Below, piece after piece: positions 10,374 through 19,302 of a DNA stretch of 26,310 bases (positions are counted from its first letter, which is position 1; the number at the start of each line of letters is the position of its first letter). A program made the position numbers and the translations under genes. The DNA is from Phoronis australis (Eukaryota > Phoronida > Phoronidae), in NCBI GenBank assembly GCA_002633005.1, contig NMRA01000781.1, positions 44,608 through 70,917 of the forward strand, read 5' to 3'. The notes under the pieces were generated by a model, which saw only the letters and a list, made by a program, of their open reading frames with translations, was not told where the DNA came from and made no database searches.

Positions 10374-10790
10374 GTAATAAATGTACATGCAATATAGCAT
10401 GTTCAGTGATCAGCCCGCAGCATAGTCATCAATTGTTTAGTGTAGTTGTATTTGTGACTGTCTTGCCAATAAATCTGTGTTCAGAAATGGTGCCAATAGC
10501 CACCAGCAATACTTGTATATTTAAATGGGAATTATACATATTAAGTGTGTTAATACAAGTCTTGTTCAAATACTTTCACCAGACAAGAGATCTGTATGTT
10601 ATACGGTGACAATCATGTAATGTAGTTTATTCCTCATGTTGCCTGATCTTATCACTCACTATCGATGCCCACCTCAAACAGCAAAATCAACCCACTGGCC
10701 ATATCCTAAATTCAAATCTATGTTGTGGTGATAGGAAAATGCATTGCAAAATTTACCTAGTTTTCTTCGAAAATTCAGGTTGTAAATAGC
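10374..10790. other. Intergenic DNA, nothing recognised
   Basis: An AATAAA (caataaatctgtg) lies near 10466 on the + strand. The open frame 10331-10609 (+) starts inside the 34-bp array and shows no family features. Confidence 0.45.
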
Positions 10791-10862
10791 GTGCCCACAG
10801 CAGTATGCAGTACTGTGCCCACAGCAGTATGCAGTACTGTGCCCACAGCAGTATGCAGTAGT
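10791..10862 (+). repeat. 24-bp tandem repeat, 3 copies
   Basis: The unit gtgcccacagcagtatgcag plus tact is perfect in the first two copies and has one change in the third (tagt). Confidence 0.93.
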
Positions 10863-10901
10863 GTGTCCACTAAGTTAGACACACAATGTCACTAATTTTT
10901 T

Positions 10902-10999
10902 TGAGTGTGGAATATTGAGTGTGGAATATTGAGTGTGGAATATTGAGTGTGGAATATTGAGTGTGCAATATTGAGTGTGGAATATTGAGTGTGGAATAT
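10902..10999 (+). repeat. 14-bp tandem repeat, 7 copies
   Basis: The unit tgagtgtggaatat is repeated seven times with a single substitution (tgtgcaatat in the fifth copy). Confidence 0.95.
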
Positions 11000-11191
11000 T
11001 TCAATATGTGGTGTTAGCTTTTCTGATTCACACTTTCACCAACTGCTAACTTTATTATCATTCAAAGTTGAAGGTTATCAAATATAATGCAAGTTAATTT
11101 ACAAATACTTGATAGATTGTACTGGTTATTCAGTTCAGATATCTACTGAAAAACAGCGCTTTAGCAAAGCCTTCCATTACTTTTACTTTGA

Positions 11192-11275
11192 GAAACATCA
11201 GCACAGAGCCTGTCTTTGATACTGGCGTGTTGTGAAACATCAGCACAGAGCCTGTCTTTGATACTGGTGTGTTGT
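11192..11275 (+). repeat. 42-bp direct duplication
   Basis: Two adjacent copies beginning gaaacatcagcacagagcct differ at one position (ggcgtg versus ggtgtg). Confidence 0.93.
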
Positions 11276-11637
11276 GAAACTCACCATGGCCTCCTGGTGT
11301 CTGGAGGAAAAGGGTGCCACAGTGGCTACACTTGATTGACTGCCCCTCGGTCAAACGGCTAAGACTACTTATTTGTTCTCAATGACAACTTCAGGCTTTG
11401 AAGCCAATTGGAAGTTTTAAGAGGATGACCCGGCGGACCTAGAGAAGTCGATCAAGTGCAGCCACTGAGAAAAAATGTTGATAACTACTACAACATTCTG
11501 AGTTCACTAGCCCCTGTCAAGACCTCACTAATTGACGACTCACACGGACAACAAGTATTAGTAACTGTTTAGTTGACGGGAGGACTTCTCTTGTCAGAGC
11601 TACAAAGTGAAATATAGCTCTAGTCACATTCATTTTC
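11276..11637. other. Intergenic DNA, nothing recognised
   Basis: No supported gene or repeat. The open frame at 11130-11354 (-) overlaps the 42-bp duplication and has no recognisable domain. Confidence 0.45.
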
Positions 11638-11756
11638 CCACTACTTAACTTTAACCACTACTTAACTTTAACCACTACTTAACTTTAACCACTACTTAAC
11701 TTTAACCACTACTTAACTTTAACCACTACTTAACTTTAACCACTACTTAGCTAACT
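11638..11756 (+). repeat. 17-bp tandem repeat, 7 copies
   Basis: The unit ccactacttaactttaa is repeated without change six times, then once with an interruption (cttagctaac). Confidence 0.96.
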
Positions 11757-12307
11757 TTTAAATTACACACCAAAAACTCAACCATGTAACACGTGTGACA
11801 GAATGTAACTTTCGGATGATAGCAACACTTCCCATAATTCACTGCACACACGTCTTTTTCCTGTATCAGTAGAAAAGAAAATGCTCATATTACGTAAACA
11901 TAACTTTTCTAATCATTACCAACCACAGCAATTTTCACGTAAAAAAATGTGCCCATTTTTGTTCTAACAAACTTATTTGGTCAGTTGCATTCATTCAGCA
12001 CAACAATATTTTAAAGGACTGCTTACTTGTTTGAGGAGGCTTTCTAGACTACAGTCACTCAAGCGATGAAATCTGAACAAATCAAATGACACCAGAGAAC
12101 ATATTGAAAAAGACAAAAGACAATAAAACTGCAAAACAATTATCTGAGCAACAATTGACAACTTCATTAAATTAAATAGAAAATTGATTGAATCTTTGAA
12201 CCATACTTTCTAACTAAAAACCTCAACTACATCAACATACAACCACGTGCTATCTATGGAAGACCAGTAGAATGTAAATTGACCACCAAACAACATTCCA
12301 ACAGTAC
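11757..12307 (-). other. Probable SRA1 3' UTR and downstream flank
   Basis: This AT-rich sequence lies immediately downstream of the SRA1 stop on the - strand. I could not find a convincing AATAAA on the - strand within the first few hundred bases, so the transcript end is not placed. Confidence 0.35.
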
Positions 12308-12639
12308 TTATTCAGTCACTGAGCCCTCCACAGCACAGTCCTCTGTATCGCCTGGTGACTCACCATCTACATCATCCGTCTCCTTAGCGACAGCCTCTAT
12401 ACTGCTTGATGTCCCTTCTGCATTACACTCTCCTTCCAACTCCCCAAATTCACACTCCTCACTGACAGGTCCCCTTTCCATAGAACCATGCCTTCTCAGT
12501 TCCAGGTCTGAAGGAATGTTCCTGGCCTCTTGAATTAACCTTTTGACCCCCACCATCCACTGTGTGACCTCAGTCACATGGTCCATCATGAGGCCAAGAT
12601 GAAAGTTGAAAGCCAAGTCGTACTGTCTTGAGACCAGTG
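12308..12639 (-). CDS. SRA1: SRA1 protein, exon 5 (end of SRA domain and acidic tail)
   Basis: The exon starts after ttgctttcag, its first two bases completing an Ala codon split from exon 4. It encodes the most conserved block of the family, [19 protein letters not shown] (about residues 243-261), nearly identical to the human [20 protein letters not shown]. Before it comes LVSRQYDLAFNFHLG, matching the human helix containing RWDAADDIHRS. After it lies a 70-residue Glu/Asp/Ser-rich tail ending in SVTE and TAA (12308-12310). The open frame runs upstream of the acceptor to 12715, but including that part would break the phase and insert residues absent from the family. The acceptor at 12640-12641 restores the family alignment almost exactly. 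Confidence 0.92.
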
Positions 12640-14029
12640 CTGAAAGCAATCGACTGCATTCATTAATCTGCAAATTGTTCAACAGTTTTGCCAGCATGTT
12701 ATTAAGGGACAGCATACTTTCAGATTTCCGTTTCTATAGGTCAGAGTTTGCAAAACTTACAGTTTGTGAATGAGCATATTTTTAATCAACATCTAACTGA
12801 AAATGCAAAGCATGCAAGCCAATTTTCCTTACGTACTAAAGCCAAGCATAGACCATTGACAACATGACGTGTCAACATTTTGTCGAAGCTGAACAAGAAA
12901 GAGCCAAATGATAATCATGAAAAATCACCATGACAACAGACTTTGTCCATATTAGTGACTCCCATGAAAATGTTTCACAGCCATTAAAGCAAAACAGTAA
13001 GCTTTTACATTGATAATTATGTTTAAGTTCCTAACTCATTTATCAGTCATTTTACACTACAGTGACATCTCACCAATTAAGACTGCAATATGGCGGACTG
13101 CAATATGGCGGATTGCTGACATTTTAGTTCTCTATCAAGATTCGTAGCACCAAGATACGCAGCACCATATTTAATGCTTTTCTACTTTCAAGTTCTGAAC
13201 CGTAGCTACCAACAGACAACATTTTGAAAAAAATTGTGAGAATTCCCAAAAATGTTAGAAGCCCTTGAAAAATTAATAGCAATTTTGGTGATTATGTTAG
13301 TTTAAAACCAGTGAGACTTTACAGTTTTCAATATAAAACGGTAAGGGAAACATTCATTTGTCCAGCTGTGAGGTATACCACTTACGATATTAGAATGAAA
13401 ACATTAACAAACTTAGAGAACTCTGATTTGAATGCACAGTGAGTGATGACCAAATTCAAATCGTGATTTGACAAGGGGTGTGCAAATTAACACAACTCAT
13501 TTGCATGATACCTCAGACAAGAATTACTAGTCATGACAACAGAAATAGACAACACTGATTTTGCTATGGCTATGAAGATCATCTCTACTCATCTCATACA
13601 TGCCATATCCTGTGTTACATTAGTGCAACATCATCAAGCTCACAAGACATTGTCACATTGAAGACACTCTATCAGTTTTGTACATTGACTGCAGCTTAGT
13701 TTTCCAATTATGTTATGCATAATTTGAACAACACCACAATTTCTAAAACTACTGTAACGATCAAGCACGTCATCCACAAGAACAACACCACAGTTTCTAA
13801 AACTACTGTAACGATCAAGCACGTCATCCACATGGCAAGACATGACTTCACAAACAAAACTTTAAAAACAAAAAAGCAAGGTTTTCGCAAACTGATCTGT
13901 TCATGATGCCAGGTGTTGTACTGCCCTCTGTGACTTTGACGGACAACTTACAAAATCTTAACTATAAATCAATATCAATTTTTACACTAGGGTTAGCAGA
14001 CAGGCCAAGCCACTGTACTCTGGACCTAC
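12640..14029 (-). other. SRA1 intron 4
   Basis: 1.39-kb intron between GTAGGT (donor, 14029) and CAG (acceptor, ends 12640). It contains a 54-bp direct duplication (listed separately) and a small 15-bp duplication gactgcaatatggcg near 13081. No other features are seen. Confidence 0.8.
13727..13832 (+). repeat. 54-bp direct duplication in SRA1 intron 4
   Basis: Two adjacent copies beginning aacaacaccaca(a/g)tttcta and ending acgtcatccaca are nearly identical. The open frames on both strands here are by-products of the duplication. Confidence 0.93.
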
Positions 14030-14138
14030 CGTGAGCCAGTTTTGACATGGCGACCTTGACCTGTTTACTGAGTTTCCCATTAGTCCACATCTTGGAGAAT
14101 ATTTCAAGACGCCGCTGTATCTCATCAGTTGTGCGCTT
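14030..14138 (-). CDS. SRA1: SRA1 protein, exon 4 (SRA domain helices)
   Basis: This 109-base exon lies between gtttag (acceptor) and CACG|GTAGGT (donor). It encodes KRTTDEIQRRLEIFSKMW followed by TNGKLSKQVKVAMSKLAH, about residues 190-225. This aligns with the human segment [39 protein letters not shown]: shared pattern D-I-RRL, W-GKLS, V-K. It enters in phase 0 and leaves one base. At 36 codons it is too short for length-based gene calling. Similarity to the family and the exact phase match with both neighbours make it secure. Confidence 0.92.
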
Positions 14139-14608
14139 CTAAACGACCAATAAAAACGTGTTAGCAGCAGGCAATGGCCAATTCAATGTTATACTTTTGG
14201 GATCTGAAGAACTTGACATAGACTATTTAGCCTTAATACTAAACACTACAATGTCATAAGAAAGGTGAAGTATCCAGCACCAGCCATAATGCATTTTTGA
14301 CAATTCATGAAATCTACAAAATGGCATTTGGTTGAAATTATACAAACGTAAAATGCAGACAATTTAAAAAAAAATAAAATCAAGCAGCAAAGTACAGATC
14401 AATCGGTCATTTTCTATACATTACCCAAAAGTCAAAATGATGAACCCACACACAATCATTAAATAAACGACTTAGTCCTAAAGGCAATAATACATTTAAT
14501 ACATTACATTTTAGTATCCTCAGCGCCCGTCACTCTGCACTGTAACCTTGGTATGCAACAACTAATGGAGGGCAATAGTAAATCATTGGATGAAAAATAA
14601 TAAAATAC

Positions 14609-14901
14609 CTGAATGAATGTTGAGCAAGCATCCACGACTACGTAGAGATGTTTATTGCACGTTTCCTGTAACTCCTCATCACCCATTGTCTCCAGTCTCT
14701 CTGACAATAAGTCCACACCACTCAGGTCAGATACACGCTCAGTTCTCTCCGTGCCACCCTTTGAGCCAGACTCCGTGTCTCGTGATGGCTTGTCGAGATT
14801 AGTAGCGCACCCTGCTGGAGTCAATAGTAGTGGTTGGTTTGGCGGTGGCACAACACTGACATCAACAACGCCAGCAGATGGCGTGCAAGTAAACAGAACA
14901 T
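14609..14901 (-). CDS. SRA1: SRA1 protein, exon 3 (linker and start of SRA domain)
   Basis: The exon starts after tatgtttcag, and AT completes an Asn codon with the last A of exon 2. It ends TTCATTCAG|GTATTT in phase 0. It encodes about residues 92-189. First comes a low-conservation linker with VLFTCTPSAGVVDVSVVPPP, then a Ser/Thr/Glu-rich stretch with ESGSKGGTERTERVSDL, then a predicted helical stretch (LLSERLETMGDEELQETC, HLYVVVDACSTFIQ) equivalent to the first SRA-domain helix in mammals. The linker is longer than in human SRA1, where this part is Pro-rich. The antisense strand also carries open frames, which I treat as shadows. Confidence 0.87.
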
Positions 14902-15707
14902 CTGAAACATATTGTGTAGACAACTAATATGCAGAAAGTGATAACATGAAAACTGTTTAAAAATGAGTTACTCCAGCTATTAAGAACGAACAATCAAAGA
15001 CAATGTTAGCTGAAATATTTCTGCAATTCTACAATCCTCCCTTCCAACCACACAAGCATTATATGAGCACAACATGGGCTTTGAGTAGTGATTCGGGCAA
15101 TATTGGTGCCATCTAATGGCCAATGTAATTCCCTGTAAAATGCACAAACAAAAGTAAACATTTGCTTTTTTATTTTTGATTTTTTGATCATTATTTTAGA
15201 AACTGAATTAGTATACACGAGCAGAATAACAATCCTTTGGAGAATTGACTCTTCATAATATAGACCTTTCAGTTATTTTTGGAATTTTAACCAAGTGTGG
15301 CCCCTTCAAAGTGAGAACAGACCTAGACCCATATGGATGATCCTTTATGGACAACCATTTCCAATTTCATACTGTATAAATAGAGGTACACATATTTCAA
15401 GTATTTTTGCCATCTGAGTATGTCATATCCATCGCTTCCATTGAACAATTATTAAGATATCATATAAGGAACACTTGCAATACATTGCTATGAAACAATT
15501 ATGTCCCTTGTAAGGGACAGCCACAATACATTGCTGTACAACAACCGGGCAAAATCAGTCATTGGCAGTTTGTGTCTCCAGACAGGATCGAAGTGTAGAG
15601 CTGCACATTGCCTATGACCCAGTCTGCGACAGGTAATTTACAGGTAATTTCTGAGAAAGTAAACCAACTATGAATATTTAAATCCATTCACAAGCAGAAA
15701 TTCAATT

Positions 15708-17215
15708 ACCGTATTCGCCGTAATAGCCGCCCAGGGCGCTTAGAAAAGTTCGTTTCAGGGAGGGGGGCGCTTATTATAACCCAAGGCCATTGAAACCTGC
15801 CTCCCGTTCAGTAACGCTAGGACCTCGCTAAAAAGCAAGACTTCGCGAGATCACGTGAGATATTGCCGTGTATTTTAAATAAGAACACGTGATGACTTTG
15901 ACTAGGTTTTAGCTAGGTCCTAGCGTAGGTCCTAGCGTCTACTGAACACACCCCCGGTCCCCGAAACGGGTGAAATCGGAAACTAAGATTCATCACATTT
16001 ACGCTCTGTGACATATTTGAAAGACTTACTACAAAACCGTGGTGCATTGCTATCAAACTTTGCTGCTAAATTACGATCATTTTACAGAAAATTGTGCTGA
16101 AATCACAAGGGCAGGCAAAAACTCGCCGACTGACTGCCTCACAATCGTCGATATTGCAATTTGAATGCTTGAATTAAAATAGTTTCGACTCAAGCAAATT
16201 ACCTGAAATCCTCCTTAAGTTTTCTCAGTAGCGCCCCTAAGATTTTTAAGTTCCCATGGAGTCAGGATTAACGGCAGGTTTAAGTACAAATCGTGCCATC
16301 TACATGTATGATCGGCAACATGAGAAAAATATCTGGACGAATACACGTTGTTCACGTGACGTTTGTTTTGAAGTTCGTCTGCGTTGAGTAAGCGAGCGTG
16401 TGCATATCACCAGAGTTCATTTTCCAGAGCAGATACCGTCTTTTGACCAGAGCCACGCAATCTAACGAGCTAGATGTGCATTGTATCTAAAGAAATTTGC
16501 ACTAGCAGTAGGCCTAAACCAGAGCGTGTTTCATTCAGCACTTGCTGGTCTCATTTGCTAAAAACGTTCGACATTTGTCTTGGTAAGGCCCAGATTAGGT
16601 CGCCGTGTGGCTGGATGCGTATGTGACAGTTACTGTTCGGTGTAAGGGTGTGTAAGCATTCACTGTCAGTGGTCATTTTATCGGATATTTGGCTTAAAAA
16701 CACCAATTATGGTTAATCAAACAATTCAACTTTAAAATAATGCACTATCTTTTACAGTATTAGAAACTGTCGGAAATTAGTGCCAATATTCATTTCTTGC
16801 CGATGATATGCTACCCGTTTCATGAATGATAACACTGGCCAAGCTTTTTATTAGTCTTCGATTCACGGTTTTCATGTGCACAAAGAAATTTGGATTGCTG
16901 TTGAAAGCGAGAAATATCTACACAGCAATCCCGAAGACAAGTACACTATGTCTGTTCTGAAAGGCTTGACCATTGGTCCTTGCAAGATCAGCAAAACTTT
17001 TGTGTTCGTTTTGAGGCATGGCGGAAGTTTAAGTGTATAGTCACGGCTAAATACCGACATAGTGGCGAGGCTCGTGGTCTACAAATTCTGCGCACAATAA
17101 TTTTTTTCATTTTTCAGGACTGTCGGATATTAGTGATAAATTGATGACGTTACTGTAGAATTTTAGGACTGTAGGTAAGGCCTTTTTCGCACGTACACGT
17201 TCATGGACTGGGCGC
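15708..17215 (+). mobile_element. Dispersed transposon-like repeat, copy B
   Basis: The copy opens with taccgtattcgccgtaatag and gccgcccagggcgctta, then a matching ggggggcgcttattataa, which can fold back on each other. Its left part (15800-15950) resembles 2212-2345, and its right part (16461-17200) is the reverse complement of 3606-4507. The right terminus near 17215 has lost the inverted-repeat end that copy A keeps (accgtattcgccctaataac at 3605). An antisense open frame at 16872-17060 is not gene-like. I infer a non-autonomous DNA transposon of about 1.5 kb, inserted antisense in SRA1 intron 2. Confidence 0.6.
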
Positions 17216-17497
17216 TGTCACGTGGCGTATATCTTGCCGGTAGGCGGTTGAAATAACACAATTTGATTTGGATGTAATAATGAGTATATTGACTAATTGT
17301 TTGAATTTCTCTAAATGAAAAATCATAAAGATTAATAAAGAAGCCTAATTTAATCAGTCTGTGATCACGTTTCCCATTCCTGGCGTCGGCCTTGGATCCA
17401 GTGTTACACTTGTTATGAGGAGTTTCCTCTTCTCTTGATCATTCGATCCAGTGTTCCAAGCAGTCTTCATTTGATGAAATGCTTCGGAATAACCATG

Positions 17498-17640
17498 AAG
17501 TTCAGTCCATCGAACAACATTTATGTTAACATGAATTCAGTCCATCGAATTCCAGATACAATGTATCCCCTTGAAATTCAGTCCATCGAATTTCTGCTAA
17601 ATGTATCGGATTGAAATTCAGTCCATCGAATTTCTATAAC
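17498..17640 (+). repeat. Interspersed tandem repeat with core ttcagtccatcgaa
   Basis: The core gaa(g)ttcagtccatcgaa occurs four times, at about 17501, 17536, 17577 and 17617, spaced 35-41 bp with poorly conserved spacers (two share aatgtatc). The core is far better conserved than the spacers. Confidence 0.85.
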
Positions 17641-17644
17641 TTGT

Positions 17645-17780
17645 GATATTTCTCAGCAAACCAGTAGCATCTCTTCAGGAATATCTGCGATATCTCTCTA
17701 GCAAGGTGGTTGCCTCTCTCCAAGAAATATCTAATACCTCTATACCAATCTGGTTGCCTCTCGTTGGAAATATGTCTTCT
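17645..17780 (+). repeat. Degenerate ~45-bp tandem repeat, 3 copies
   Basis: Three successive diverged units begin gatatttctcagcaa, gatatctctctagcaa and tacctctataccaa. Each continues with a ggttgcctctc or agcatctctt motif and an aatat motif. Confidence 0.6.
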
Positions 17781-18334
17781 TGAAAAGCTAACGGTATACT
17801 TATACTCAAACAGAATAAAGGTGGGCGGGTTAGATCAAAACATAAAACCCACCAACTTCCTCCAAATGTACTCATAGTTCCAAAACAACTTCCCAGAACA
17901 ACATCATAAGATTCCACATATGAACCTAAGCTTTCGCCAAATATGGTCACAGACAGACAAATCTTTAAGTAATTTCTGCTGAATAATAACAAGACTATTG
18001 TTGTTGTCAGAACTGGCTAACCCCACAGTTGACCAATTCCGGTGAATTTAAAGTTACATAATTCTGCTAGCAGAGCATAAACACATGGTTAGAGACAAAT
18101 ATACTGATTCATTTCCTATGCACTCATAGGAGGCAATAAATTTCAGTAAACAACTAATACCCTTAATTAATTACACAACAACCGCTATATACTTAATTAA
18201 TACTTATACCTCTCATGTAATATTATGATGACTTTTAAAGCAAAAATGATGGAAATGTGGGAGTAAAAAAAGTCTGACGCACATAAAAAGGGATTCAGTA
18301 GAAATTCCCTTTTCAAAATGGAAAGAGTACTTAC

Positions 18335-18589
18335 TATTTGTCACAGTTGTATTTAATGTCGGAGTCCTTTTGGTAAAATCCGTCATAGGAGGGGCCATAG
18401 GAGGAGCCACAGGCTGAGATGACAGATGGGGTGGAGTTACTGTACTGCTGCTAGTGCTTCCTGGTTGTGCATTGAAATTGTGAGCTACACGCTTGTTAAG
18501 AGGTGACCGCTTAGCTGTACTCTGTAGTGAAGGACTGGCCGGGTTGTACAGAAACATAGGTGGATCATTCCACCCTTTCTCACAGTTAC
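18335..18589 (-). CDS. SRA1: SRA1 protein, exon 2 (GWNDPP box and proline-rich linker)
   Basis: The exon starts after ttttattccag. GT completes the Gly codon begun by exon 1, so the junction reads PG|NCEKGWNDPP, which lines up with human KPGNKERGWNDPP. It continues through SPLNKRVAHNF (human LLTKRVA) into a Pro/Ser/Thr-rich linker with SSQPVAPPMAPPMTDF and ends ACAAATA|GTAAGT, leaving one base. Residues about 7-91. The conserved box and the basic KRV motif are the two N-terminal hallmarks of SRA1 proteins, so identification is strong. The reading frame stays open into the intron to 18213 but the donor is excellent. Confidence 0.92.
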
Positions 18590-19302
18590 CTGGAATAAAA
18601 AGCAGGAGTAAAATCTGCATCAAATACATTTTAACTAAGACGATAATGCTTCATACAGTAATACAAAACAGTCAAAACAACTATAAGCAAGTGCTGTTTT
18701 TACCTTGTATCTGCTATTGTAAAATGTTATTCAGAACTTTTGAGGCTTGACAAGGGTTAAAAGCCAAAGTTCTTCAAGAAATTAGTTATCTGTTAACAGA
18801 TTTATTAAACTTATTTCTCAATTTGGATACTATTATAAAACGAATTTCTATATGTACTTATATTCTGTTAAATATGACATGACTTCAGTACCAAACTAAC
18901 TAATATTCGTTATGAAACTCAAGATCTTGAACAAGATGAGTAGTTAGTGTTGTTATCAGGACACCACGAATCATAGCAATTCATTTGGTGAAGTTTTCAC
19001 AGTCTACTACATGTCATGACACTATTATTTTCAGTTGACATTTTCCTCTCAGTTTCATAGTGGCCTTTTGTCCAGCACCGCGCCTTGCACACCAATTATC
19101 TACCATGCTTCACACAATTATCTACCATGCTTCACACAATTTCCAACACGGGTATCAGAAAACGAGATCTACCAAATTTATGTTGACCAATTTTTATATT
19201 ATTACAAAGTGAAAATGATTCTTCATGAGGAATTCAACTTCAGAAGCCAAACAGTTTGAAAATCATCCATAAGTTGACAGAATATTAGTTTGTTATAGCC
19301 AG

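Larger units (their letters stand above)
14902..18334 (-). other. SRA1 intron 2
   Basis: This 3.4-kb intron (donor GTAAGT at 18334, acceptor ending 14902) is dominated by the transposon-like copy B (15708-17215) and two short degenerate arrays at 17498-17640 and 17645-17780. Nothing coding is supported in 14902-15700 or 17800-18330. Short open frames there lack family features. Confidence 0.75.

Noticed and set aside
12640-12715. Upstream extension of the SRA1 exon 5 frame beginning MLSLNNMLAKLL.
   Set aside because: Including it breaks the phase with exon 4 and inserts about 25 residues absent from SRA1 proteins; the ttgctttcag acceptor gives an exact fit.
14617-14927. Open frames on the + strand (61 and 90 codons).
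   Set aside because: They are antisense to SRA1 exon 3, whose frame is supported by family similarity, splice sites and phase.
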